Shown in pieces: positions 1 to 6,924 of a stretch of 13,076 bases of DNA; within the stretch, counting starts at the first letter, position 1; every line of letters begins with the position of its first letter. The notes under the pieces were generated by a model, which saw only the letters and a program-made list of their open reading frames with translations, was not told the DNA's origin and did no database searches. The stretch is from CAYYFV01 sp964451705 (lineage in GTDB: Bacteria > Patescibacteriota > Gracilibacteria > UBA1369 > GCA-2718715). Where the stretch lies: NCBI GenBank assembly GCA_964451705.1, contig CAYVIV010000027.1, positions 1 to 13,076 of the forward strand. Reading direction: 5' to 3'. The translations under genes and the position numbers were made by a program.

Positions 1-863
1 TTATAAACCAACGCTTGCATATCTGGATTAATGCCTTCTTGGACTACATAAAAAATTGCAATTAGAATTGGGAACTGTATAAGGATTGGTACTATCCCAG
101 AAAACGGATTAACTTTTTCTGATTGCCAGATTTTTAGCGTTTCTTCGGCCATTTTAGCTTGGTTGTTTTTGTATTGTTCTCGGAGTTTGTTGAGTTTAGG
201 TTGCAGCTTAGACATTTTACGTTGTGCTGCTAAGGCTTTTTGATTTTGGCCAAATAAGGCAATCCTAATGATTAGAGTAAGTAAAATAATACCTAAGCCT
301 AAGTTGATACCTGGAGTAATGGAAGTTGCCCAAATAAATAAGTTATAAACTGGTTTATAGAAAACATTTAGCCAGAGTTTGCCAAAAAACGATCGTGGAC
401 CATAACTAAATTGATTTGAGCGAACTTGGTAATTTTTATCTTTAATTTTTAAATTAGCGGAAATATAGTAGTCGGCATTTTCGGAGAAGAGTTGATTGGA
501 CCAGAGTTTATAATTCAAGGTGAATTCTTTTTGTGGAGCAATGCTAAAATTATAAAAAGCCTTGGTTTCTTTGGTTTCACAATTGATTTCTGGATTTGCG
601 CTTATAAGTTGAGATTGGCCGTAGGCTGTTTTGTAGACACTAAAGGGTTGTTTTGGGCAGTCCAATTGGAAGCGTAGTCTTTGATCGGTATTGTTGAATA
701 TTTTGAGTCCAAAAGGTTTTAAATCACCATATTGGGTTTTGGTTGTTGTAAAATAGACAGGTTGATACTCCTTTTTATCGACCTCTGGTTTAGAACTTGC
801 CATTTGGATTACCAGACTTAGACATAAAAAGAGCAATAGATAGTTTAATAGTTTAGATTTCAT
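1..863 (-). CDS. yidC: Membrane protein insertase YidC/Oxa1 (3' end cut by window edge)
   Basis: Inserts and folds proteins in the cytoplasmic membrane, alone or with SecYEG. The reading frame begins at the ATG at 861-863 and stays open to base 1, giving 287 residues without a stop, so the C-terminus lies outside the window. Seen in the sequence: an N-terminal hydrophobic anchor (about residues 5-22), a periplasmic-type beta-rich region (about 30-165), a membrane helix around 186-205 carrying the family's conserved arginine (R200 in LIIRIALFG), then the charged cytoplasmic coiled-coil hairpin (about 206-245, with KMSKLQPKLNKLREQYKNN), and a further helix beginning near 256 (PILIQFPILIAIFYVVQ), the Oxa1/YidC signature. 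The large N-terminal domain is the type usual in Gram-negatives, but shorter. The start overlaps the end of rnpA by 11 bases, so translation is probably coupled. yidD, often found between rnpA and yidC, is absent. Identification is very secure. Confidence 0.95.
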   Translation of the reverse strand, partial: MKSKLLNYLLLFLCLSLVIQMASSKPEVDKKEYQPVYFTTTKTQYGDLKPFGLKIFNNTDQRLRFQLDCPKQPFSVYKTAYGQSQLISANPEINCETKETKAFYNFSIAPQKEFTLNYKLWSNQLFSENADYYISANLKIKDKNYQVRSNQFSYGPRSFFGKLWLNVFYKPVYNLFIWATSITPGINLGLGIILLTLIIRIALFGQNQKALAAQRKMSKLQPKLNKLREQYKNNQAKMAEETLKIWQSEKVNPFSGIVPILIQFPILIAIFYVVQEGINPDMQALVY

Positions 864-1221
864 TGGATGAGGCTAATTTTTCTAATAAATTTTGGATTTT
901 TTCTTTGATTATTTGATAAGAACTTTCCAGGTTTTTATCAGCTGCATTGTCAATGCAAGGTAATTTTAGCAAAATTATTACTAATTGAAAATTGAATTGC
1001 TCTATATTTTGCTCAATTAAGGCTGCTTTAATTTGACGTTTGAGCTTATTGCGCTGAGGTTTATTTATTTTGAGTGCACTGCTAAAGCTAATGCAGATGC
1101 GAGTAGTCACGAATGGTTTTGAGTTTTTACTATATCTTAGAGCAAAAAGGTCATTTTTAAGATAATGACCCTTTTTAAATAAGCTTTGAATTTGTCTCTT
1201 GGAGAGTTTTAATAAAGGCAA
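853..1221 (-). CDS. rnpA: Ribonuclease P protein component
   Basis: Protein subunit of RNase P, which helps the catalytic RNA remove 5' leaders from pre-tRNAs. The 122-residue product has the normal family length. It carries the basic RNA-binding signature as QRNKLKRQIKAAL (about residues 56-68, matching the family RNxxKRxxR pattern) and a typical N-terminus in which LSKRQIQSLFKKGHY aligns with the usual L-x-x-x-x-(D)F-x-x-hF-x-x-G segment. The start has to be the TTG at 1219-1221: an in-frame stop (the end of rpmH) lies two codons upstream and there is no methionine codon anywhere later in the frame. Only three bases separate it from rpmH, in the same frame, and its end overlaps yidC. There is no ribosome binding site apart from reinitiation after rpmH, which suggests coupling and low expression. 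Very secure. Confidence 0.93.
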   Translation of the reverse strand: MPLLKLSKRQIQSLFKKGHYLKNDLFALRYSKNSKPFVTTRICISFSSALKINKPQRNKLKRQIKAALIEQNIEQFNFQLVIILLKLPCIDNAADKNLESSYQIIKEKIQNLLEKLASSNEI

Positions 1222-1224
1222 GCT

Positions 1225-1353
1225 TTAGACAGTTAGTTTGTGTCGTCCTTTTTGACGACGTCTTTTTAGTACACGACGACCAATACTGGTTAATGACCTA
1301 CGTAGAAAGCCATGTACTCTTTTTCTTTTTCTAGTTTTAGACTTACTAAGCAT
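1225..1353 (-). CDS. rpmH: Large ribosomal subunit protein bL34 (42 aa)
   Basis: Small, strongly basic protein of the 50S ribosomal subunit. Translation from the ATG at 1351-1353 gives 42 residues ending in a TAA stop. The core reads RVHGFLRRSLTSIGRRVLKR followed by RRQKGRHKLTV, which matches the bL34 consensus (HGFLxRMxTxxGRxVLxRRRxKGRxxLTV). The N-terminus is shortened and diverged: the usual KRTFQP-like opening is replaced by MLSKSKTRKRKR. It is the first gene of the rpmH-rnpA-yidC transcription unit, and a plausible promoter lies directly upstream. No Shine-Dalgarno sequence precedes the ATG; the leader ends TCTAAAA. Identification is very secure from the motif and from its position next to rnpA. 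Confidence 0.95.
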   Translation of the reverse strand: MLSKSKTRKRKRVHGFLRRSLTSIGRRVLKRRRQKGRHKLTV

Positions 1354-1383
1354 TTTTAGAGTAAGTTAATTTTTACTAGGTTT

Positions 1384-1412
1384 ACTTTATACATTTTTTG
1401 GCCAGGAGTCAA
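1384..1412 (-). promoter_or_regulatory. Probable sigma70-type promoter for rpmH-rnpA-yidC
   Basis: Read on the minus strand, TTGACT (1407-1412) is followed 17 bases later by TAAAGT (1384-1389). The overlapping TATAAA (1386-1391) gives a 15-base spacer instead. The -10 element lies about 30 bases ahead of the rpmH ATG, a normal leader length for a ribosomal protein operon. The -35 match is close to consensus TTGACA. This is inferred from motif and position only. Confidence 0.5.
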
Positions 1413-1450
1413 AATTTTTTTTGATTTTTGTTTTTAATCTGCGAAACAAA

Positions 1451-1459
1451 TGTTAATAT
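1451..1459 (+). promoter_or_regulatory. Possible extended -10 promoter for the 1482 gene
   Basis: TG-T-TAATAT is an extended -10 element (TGn plus a TATAAT-like hexamer) ending 22 bases before the ATG at 1482. No good -35 hexamer sits at the right distance (TTGTTT at 1428-1433 is 20 bases away), as is typical for extended -10 promoters. In AT-rich DNA such matches arise easily, so this is tentative. Confidence 0.3.
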
Positions 1460-1481
1460 TAAAACTACATAAGAACAAAAT

Positions 1482-3314
1482 ATGAATTCAGGTTTTTTAA
1501 ATTCCTACTTTAGAAGTATAGGTCCAGACGATGATAGCTTTATAGAAAGTTTTGTGGCTACCTCTGATTTTGAGGGCCAATTTTTAAATTTTACTATTTT
1601 AGTGCAAATTGATAATAAAATTCAAGAAGTAGCCACTATCGCCGAAGAGTTTGTGGTGCTTTTTAAAGAAAGTTTCCTAAAGTCAGATAAAAAGTGGTTT
1701 GACCGTTTTGAAGATGCAGTCTTTGCTTGCAATGAATACGTTTTAGATGTTTGTGAAAGGACACTTTTGTCTAGATCGGACTTTAATATAGTTATAGCAG
1801 GATGTATTGATAATAAGATTTTGTTTTCTAAAGCCAATCATGCAGAGGTTTATTTGTTGAGGAATGCAGATCTTATGCATATATCTGAAAACTTGGGGGA
1901 TATGGAATCTCAAGAATTACTGTTTTCTAGTGTCGCGAGTGGAGAATTGCAACCAGGGGATAAATTTATACTCTGTTCACAAAGGTTACAAAGATATCTG
2001 TCTACAAAGAAACTTTTGGAAACTTTATTACCCCTAAAAGACGACCAAATTTTAGATGAACTGGATAGTAGTTTGAAATTAGATTTAGAAAAGCGACTAG
2101 GGATTTTGTTGATAGCCGTTTTGGATTCCAAGCTTAATTCAGAAAAATTGGAGAAATTCACAGTTTTGGAATCTTTTACAAAACTTCTGACTGGGCGTGG
2201 ATTTTTGGTAGATAAAATTGCTAAGAAAAATTTATATCTTTTACTGGTAGTCTTAGTCTTGGGATTAATTTTTGGTACTTACTTTTCTTTTACAAGGGTC
2301 GTTGAGCATAAGAAAATGGCACATTATAATACTTTACTAGACGAAGCACGTTTGATTGTTAATAGTGCTAGATCTCAATCAGATAAGGCCAAGGTAGCTT
2401 TTACTCTGGAAACTGCAGAAAATAAATTGAAAACTTTGGAATCTGTAAAAGCACTTTCTAAGCAAGTGATCAATTTGAAGTCAGATATTGGTGATTTATA
2501 TGCTAAGGTCGATAATGTTCAAGTATTTGCGGAGCCAGGTATTATATTAGATTTGAGTCAGGACTATCCTGCTGCAGAAATAGTTGATTTTGCTGTTTTA
2601 GAGGGCGATTTACAGGTTGTGACTGGTGAGTTTGCTTTGGAAGTCTTATCATCTTTTGCAAAGCAACCATTTATGTTTCCTGCAAAGTTTGATTTTGAAG
2701 CCTCGAGCTTTATGTCAGATTCACGTGAATTTATGCTTTTAAATGACAAGTATGAATTAATGAGTTTGGGAGAAAATCAAATAGATGTACTATCTTCGCA
2801 ACTTGAGCATTTAGATTCTATTAAAGATATGGTAGCTTATGGTCGGCGTTTGTATACATTGAACCCTAAAGCTAAGCAGATTTATAAATATCAGAGAATT
2901 AGAAACTCTTTTGCCAACCCGAAAGCCTATTTAAATGCTGAAAATCCTGAACTAGCCAACGCTACAGCCTTGGCTATAGATGGCACCATCTATGTGGCTT
3001 TTGAAGATGGCAGTATTATGCAGTTTTACCAAGGTAAGAAAAATGAATTCTTTAAATTTGAATCACAGCCATTAACAACAGTTACTCAAATTGATGCAAT
3101 GTTTACAGATTTTGACCACGATTACTTGTATATTTTAGAATCTGAGAAAAATAGACTTGTGAAGTTTTTTAAGCAAAACGATGGAGACTTAGACTATGTG
3201 AGTCAATACTCATTTCCAGATTTGAATATTACAAAAGTTTTTGTGGACTTTAATTCTTCAGATATTTTCCTGGGGTCTAAGGATAAAATTTATAAAATCA
3301 GAACTGGCCTTTAA
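1482..3314 (+). CDS. Membrane protein: degenerate PP2C-like domain, one TM helix, coiled coil, probable beta-propeller
   Basis: A 610-residue protein of unknown function. Residues 20-220 resemble a PP2C/PPM phosphatase fold: FNIVIAGCIDNKILFSKANHAEVYLLRNADLMHIS (split here as residues 101-120 and 121-135) follows the PP2C strand pattern, and LQPGDKFILCSQRLQRYLS (156-174) aligns with the usual GDxhhLaSDGLxxxLS. The metal-binding aspartates of the family (the DG, GDS and SDG motifs) are missing, so it is probably a pseudophosphatase. One membrane helix follows (about 250-272), then a charged helical segment likely to form a coiled coil (about 276-345), then a beta-rich region (about 350-610) with repeated short hydrophobic strands of about 40-residue spacing, such as LAIDGTIYVAFEDGSIMQFY, suggesting a beta-propeller. 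The topology would put the propeller outside and the phosphatase-like domain inside. It stands alone, divergent from rpmH where dnaA often lies. The domain calls are inferred from sequence pattern. Confidence 0.8.
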   Translation: MNSGFLNSYFRSIGPDDDSFIESFVATSDFEGQFLNFTILVQIDNKIQEVATIAEEFVVLFKESFLKSDKKWFDRFEDAVFACNEYVLDVCERTLLSRSDFNIVIAGCIDNKILFSKANHAEVYLLRNADLMHISENLGDMESQELLFSSVASGELQPGDKFILCSQRLQRYLSTKKLLETLLPLKDDQILDELDSSLKLDLEKRLGILLIAVLDSKLNSEKLEKFTVLESFTKLLTGRGFLVDKIAKKNLYLLLVVLVLGLIFGTYFSFTRVVEHKKMAHYNTLLDEARLIVNSARSQSDKAKVAFTLETAENKLKTLESVKALSKQVINLKSDIGDLYAKVDNVQVFAEPGIILDLSQDYPAAEIVDFAVLEGDLQVVTGEFALEVLSSFAKQPFMFPAKFDFEASSFMSDSREFMLLNDKYELMSLGENQIDVLSSQLEHLDSIKDMVAYGRRLYTLNPKAKQIYKYQRIRNSFANPKAYLNAENPELANATALAIDGTIYVAFEDGSIMQFYQGKKNEFFKFESQPLTTVTQIDAMFTDFDHDYLYILESEKNRLVKFFKQNDGDLDYVSQYSFPDLNITKVFVDFNSSDIFLGSKDKIYKIRTGL

Positions 3315-3415
3315 TACTCTAACCCGATTAGTGAGCGGACTGGTCTTTAACTTTTTTGCTTATAGAACGCTATGAGCTCTGCTGCTGCGTTTGCTGGGGG
3401 AGTTGTGATAAGAAT
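3315..3415. other. Convergent intergenic gap, no clear terminator
   Basis: The 1482-3314 gene and the AMP phosphorylase gene end toward each other here. I looked for a GC-rich hairpin followed by a T-run on either strand and found none convincing: a T6 run at 3353-3358 on the plus strand is not preceded by a usable stem. An imperfect 12-base repeat, ACTGG(C/T)CTTTAA, occurs at 3303-3314 (across the stop codon) and at 3339-3350. Confidence 0.5.
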
Positions 3416-4900
3416 TTATTTGATGCTAAAGATTTCTGAAAGTAATTTTTGTTTAAGCAGACTTTCTAGGTTCTGTTTGTTGTTATAGTGCAGAGTTAAT
3501 AAGCTTTGATTTTTTTGAACTTTATCGCCCAAACGTGCTTGCATGTAGACTCCAGCAGATTTGTCTTTGGGTGCTCCTAAAATCAAGGCAGCCTTGGAGA
3601 TGTTTTTTATGTGAATCTCTTTGACTGTACCAGCCTTGCTGGCTTTGAGTTCGTGAGTATATGCTGCAGCCTTAACTTTGGCGGGCGCTGGGCCTTGGGT
3701 TTGCATGATTTTTTGAAATTGTTTGAGTGCTTTTTTAGAGTCTAGGGTTTCTTTGGCTAATTGATAGCCTTTGCTTCTAGAAGTTTTACCGCTTAGCTCT
3801 AGGAGCATGCCTGCCATTTGTAAGGATTTTTCCCGGAGATCTGCTGGGGCGTCGCTAGCACAGTTGAGAACTTTGAGGACGTCTTGGGCTTCTAGATAAG
3901 CTCCAACTCCATTGCCAATTGGTTGGTTGCCAACTGTGGTGATAACTTTTATCTCTAGTCCAATTAATTTGCCAATTTTTTCAAAATCTTTTTTCCATTT
4001 ACTAGCCTCAGATTTAGTAATTTTGGCATGTTTGCCATATGGCAGGTCTATTAGTACATGAGTTGAGCCTGCGGCTTTTTTCTTGGCAAGTACACTAGCT
4101 AAGACCATACCGGTTGGGTCTATGTTCATAGAGTGGCGAACTTCTATTAGATTATCATCGGCATCTGCTAAATCAGATGTGCCACCCCAAATAATAAAAC
4201 CTTTGGTTTTTTTGAGTATATTTGGGATTTTGTCGTAATCGACCATGACATTGGCTAAGACCTCCATGGTGTCAACTGTTCCAGCGGGAGAGGTGATAGA
4301 CCTCGTAGAAGTTTTGGGCATGTAGAGACCTAGAGCTGTTAAAATTGGTACCATAATCATTGTTGTACGGTTGCCGGGTACGCCCCCTATGCAGTGTTTG
4401 TCGACGACAATTTGGCCTTTTTTAAATTTGATAGTGTTGCCAGTTTCGGCGATAGCCTGTGTTAAATTGGCAGTTTCTTCAAAAGTAAAGCCATGCACAT
4501 AGGCACCTGCGACAAAGTAAGCTAGTTCGACTGGAGAAAGATTGCCATAGACAACGTCTTTAATAATTTCGGCTATTTGTTTTTGTGATAGTTTTTTGCC
4601 ATCGAGTTTGTTTTTTATATAGAGTGTAGAAATAGGTTTACCCATTTGATGAATTGCAAGCTTGTCGCCTTTTTTTAGGCCAAGCCGTTTGCGAGTTGGT
4701 TTAAAAAGTCCAACGGTGTGTTTTTTTGTATTTTGAGAGTAATCAACGATTACATTGTTGAGAACTTGTTTGTTTGTAAGATTTGTAATTTGGACTCTGT
4801 CAGCAGCTCCAACCCCAAGAATTGCAGCTTGGGCTTTGTTTAAAATCACGTGGTCTTTAGGGCCACTATCTATGTCTATTTCTACGAACGAATACTTCAT
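3416..4900 (-). CDS. AMP phosphorylase (archaeal/CPR-type thymidine phosphorylase family)
   Basis: Expected reaction: AMP + phosphate -> adenine + ribose-1,5-bisphosphate, a nucleotide salvage step that in archaea and CPR feeds ribose-1,5-bisphosphate isomerase and form II/III RuBisCO. The 494-residue length and the extra N-terminal domain (about 1-85) fit this branch rather than classical DeoA (about 440). Signatures seen: KHCIGGVPGNRTT (168-180, where DeoA has KHSTGGVGD), STRSITSPAGTVD (198-210), IWGGTSDLADADDN (237-250) and DPTGMVLASVLAKKKAAGST (261-280) followed by HVLIDLPYG. The C-terminal domain (from about 400) includes GAPKDKSAGV (442-451). The start overlaps the acetate kinase stop as ATGA, so it is the last gene of a coupled operon with pta and ackA. 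Neither the isomerase nor RuBisCO is in the window. It could prefer another nucleoside monophosphate or a nucleoside, but the family assignment is firm. Confidence 0.9.
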   Translation of the reverse strand: MKYSFVEIDIDSGPKDHVILNKAQAAILGVGAADRVQITNLTNKQVLNNVIVDYSQNTKKHTVGLFKPTRKRLGLKKGDKLAIHQMGKPISTLYIKNKLDGKKLSQKQIAEIIKDVVYGNLSPVELAYFVAGAYVHGFTFEETANLTQAIAETGNTIKFKKGQIVVDKHCIGGVPGNRTTMIMVPILTALGLYMPKTSTRSITSPAGTVDTMEVLANVMVDYDKIPNILKKTKGFIIWGGTSDLADADDNLIEVRHSMNIDPTGMVLASVLAKKKAAGSTHVLIDLPYGKHAKITKSEASKWKKDFEKIGKLIGLEIKVITTVGNQPIGNGVGAYLEAQDVLKVLNCASDAPADLREKSLQMAGMLLELSGKTSRSKGYQLAKETLDSKKALKQFQKIMQTQGPAPAKVKAAAYTHELKASKAGTVKEIHIKNISKAALILGAPKDKSAGVYMQARLGDKVQKNQSLLTLHYNNKQNLESLLKQKLLSEIFSIK

Positions 4901-5925
4901 GTAAGAAAATCATTAATTAATTGAGAAATCACTTGAGATTCCTGAGTCGTACAGACTATATGGTGAGGAAAACTGACTCCAGGAATCAGCCGCATTATAT
5001 CATATGTTATCTCTGGAGCGTTAGAAGAAATTCCCCCTCCAAAGACCACAGCGTGCAATGTTGGCAGTAAACCAGCATAACTACTAATTTGGAGTGCCGC
5101 TTTATAAATAAAGTGCTCGTAGGCTAATTTAGCATCTGGATTTGTGCCCATATGTTCTCTAACTTCTTTGAGGCTGCTAGAAATCTGGCTTATGCCAAGC
5201 AGGCCAGCTTTTTGGTTTACGAATTCTTGAATATCTAAATTTGCTTCTGCAGTTTGTAGGTAGCTAAGTATTCCAGGGTCAATGTTGCCAGAGCGAGAGC
5301 TCATGCAAAGTCCGGCAGTTGGACTAAAGCCCATTGAGGTATCGATGACTTTTCCATTTTTATGTAGAGTTACACTACAGCCATTACCGAGTTGCGCTGT
5401 GATTATATTAGCTTTTTCTGCTTCTATGTTGATTTGTTGGCAAGCTTGTTTAAACAAGCTTGCGTGCGCTAGCCCATGAAAACCATATTTACGAATATGG
5501 TGCTTGTCTGCAATTTTTTTGTCTATGGCATAGGTATAGACTTTGGGTTGCAAATCCATGTAGTAACCGGTGTCAAAGACAGCATAGTGATCTACTTTAA
5601 GTACTTGCATCGCAGTTTGAATCCCAAGTAGATTATAGGGGGTATGAATAGGGGCTAAAGCTTCGTAGGATTTAAGTTCTTGTATGAGCTCTGGGGTCAC
5701 TAAAGCAAGTTTTTTTAAATTGGGACCAGAATGTACTACTCTATGTGCCACTAGAGAAATTTGTTGTTTGAGTTTAGGATCTAGTTTGTCTAAAAGCTTG
5801 CTGAGCTGTGTTTTAGGATCAGTTTGATAATTACAATTAAGGGATTGCAAATTTGCTTGACTGGCGCGGTCGATTAAATCGAGCTTAATGCTAGATGAAC
5901 CAAAATTGATAACAGCTAAGTACAT
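4897..5925 (-). CDS. ackA: Acetate kinase, short form (342 aa)
   Basis: Transfers phosphate from acetyl phosphate to ADP, giving acetate and ATP; a cytoplasmic enzyme of the ASKHA fold. Conserved elements seen: N-terminal phosphate loop INFGSSSIKLDL (6-17, with N7, S10, S12, K14), AHRVVHSG (60-67, containing the substrate-binding Arg62), FDTGYY (117-122, catalytic Asp118), KYGFHGLAHAS (146-156), LGNGCSVT (179-186), DTSMGFSPTAGLCMSSRSG (195-213) followed by NIDPG, and FGGGISSNAPEI (295-306). TTQES near 326-330 probably supplies the metal-binding Glu. The family is usually about 400 residues. This one is roughly 55 shorter, mostly through loss of sequence between the N-terminal loop and the HRVVH motif (about 29 residues by comparison with known acetate kinases). 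FDTAFH of the usual enzyme is FDTGYY here. It sits 9 bases after pta and overlaps the AMP phosphorylase start by 4. Propionate could also be a substrate. Confidence 0.9.
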   Translation of the reverse strand: MYLAVINFGSSSIKLDLIDRASQANLQSLNCNYQTDPKTQLSKLLDKLDPKLKQQISLVAHRVVHSGPNLKKLALVTPELIQELKSYEALAPIHTPYNLLGIQTAMQVLKVDHYAVFDTGYYMDLQPKVYTYAIDKKIADKHHIRKYGFHGLAHASLFKQACQQINIEAEKANIITAQLGNGCSVTLHKNGKVIDTSMGFSPTAGLCMSSRSGNIDPGILSYLQTAEANLDIQEFVNQKAGLLGISQISSSLKEVREHMGTNPDAKLAYEHFIYKAALQISSYAGLLPTLHAVVFGGGISSNAPEITYDIMRLIPGVSFPHHIVCTTQESQVISQLINDFLT

Positions 5926-5934
5926 AATTTTAGA

Positions 5935-6924
5935 TTACTGGGCACTGGTAATTGCAGAAATATTAATAACATCTTCCAAACTGCAGCCTCGAGAAAGGTC
6001 GTTGACTGGTTTTTTCAAACCTTGAAGAATTGGACCCAAAGCCAGGGCCCCAGCAAGTCGCTGGGTTAGTTTGTAGGCAATGTTGCCACTGTTGAGGTCG
6101 GGGAAGATTAAGACGTTGGCATCTCCTTGCAGACGGCTTTCTTTTGTAAGCTTGCGTTTGGCAACTTCTGGGACTAAGGCAGCATCTACCTGTAGGTCTC
6201 CATCGATAGGAATCTCGGGGGCTTTTTCTTGGGCGATTGCAGTAGCTTGTTGGATTTTGACGATGCTGGGGTGACTAGCTGAGCCGTGGGTCGAAAAACT
6301 TAAAAAAGCAACTTTGGGTTGCATGCCAAATTTTTGTGCTGTTTGGGCTGTGTCGACTGCAATTTCTGCTAACTGCTGTGCTGTGGGATCTATGTTAACT
6401 GCACAATCTGCAAATAGGAGTGCCTTGTTTTTGAGTAAAATAAAGAAAAAACCAGAAACTCTATGAAATTCCTCTGTGGTACCAATAACTTGTAAAACTG
6501 GCCTGAGAGTATTGGCCGTGCTACTGGTAGCTCCGGTAATTATGGCATCTGCCCTGTCGTGCTTTAGTAAAAATGCCGACATATAATGAAAATTTTCTAA
6601 ATCCAAGCGAGCTTTCTCCAAACTCATGCCCTTATCTTGTCGCATTTGAAACCAGTTTTTCACATAGTGTGCTTTGAGTTCTTCTTGAACACTAGGGTCA
6701 AAAATTTCGACCCGCTCTAAGAGTTTAGGATTGTAGCTTGTAATTTTTTTAGTTAGGCTGGCAACATTGCCATATAAAATGGCATGGCAAATTCCTAACT
6801 CAGCAGCTTTTAGCGCACCGTGTAAAACTCTGTTGTCTATATCTGCTTCTGGATAAAGAATTCTTTTTGGGTTGGCTTGTGCTTTTTCGAAAAAGAGGTT
6901 TATAAACTTTTGTTTTTGGTTCAT
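5935..6924 (-). CDS. pta: Phosphate acetyltransferase
   Basis: Converts acetyl-CoA and phosphate to acetyl phosphate and CoA, the step before acetate kinase. At 329 residues it is the short, single-domain type, without the N-terminal DRTGG/BioD-like domain found in the enterobacterial enzyme. Signatures seen: RILYPEADIDNRVL near the N-terminus (21-34), IITGATSSTANTLRP (128-142), LSFSTHGSA (208-216), DGDLQVDAAL (241-250), PDLNSGNIAYKLTQRL (275-290) and GPILQGLKKPVNDLSRGCS (297-315). These are the classic PTA_PTB motifs, and the DGxLQxDAA and PDLxxGNIxYK forms point to Pta rather than phosphotransbutyrylase. The start overlaps the upstream PHP gene stop by four bases (ATGA) and ackA follows 9 bases later, as expected for an acetate-forming pair. 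Very secure. Confidence 0.95.
   Translation of the reverse strand: MNQKQKFINLFFEKAQANPKRILYPEADIDNRVLHGALKAAELGICHAILYGNVASLTKKITSYNPKLLERVEIFDPSVQEELKAHYVKNWFQMRQDKGMSLEKARLDLENFHYMSAFLLKHDRADAIITGATSSTANTLRPVLQVIGTTEEFHRVSGFFFILLKNKALLFADCAVNIDPTAQQLAEIAVDTAQTAQKFGMQPKVAFLSFSTHGSASHPSIVKIQQATAIAQEKAPEIPIDGDLQVDAALVPEVAKRKLTKESRLQGDANVLIFPDLNSGNIAYKLTQRLAGALALGPILQGLKKPVNDLSRGCSLEDVINISAITSAQ

Noticed and set aside
492..677. 61-residue plus-strand frame inside yidC
   Set aside because: It is antisense to a clearly conserved yidC and has no motif or start signal.
1354..1481. Possible replication origin between rpmH and the divergent gene
   Set aside because: The position is suggestive, but there are no DnaA boxes (TTATCCACA-like), and the neighbouring gene is not dnaA.
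3416..4900. Classical thymidine phosphorylase (DeoA)
   Set aside because: The extra N-terminal domain, 494-residue length and KHCIGGVPGN signature fit the AMP phosphorylase branch better than the KHSTGGVGD of DeoA.
4897..5925. Butyrate kinase, suggested by the short length
   Set aside because: The HRVVHSG, FDT, GFHGLAH and DTSMGFSP motifs are those of the acetate/propionate kinases.
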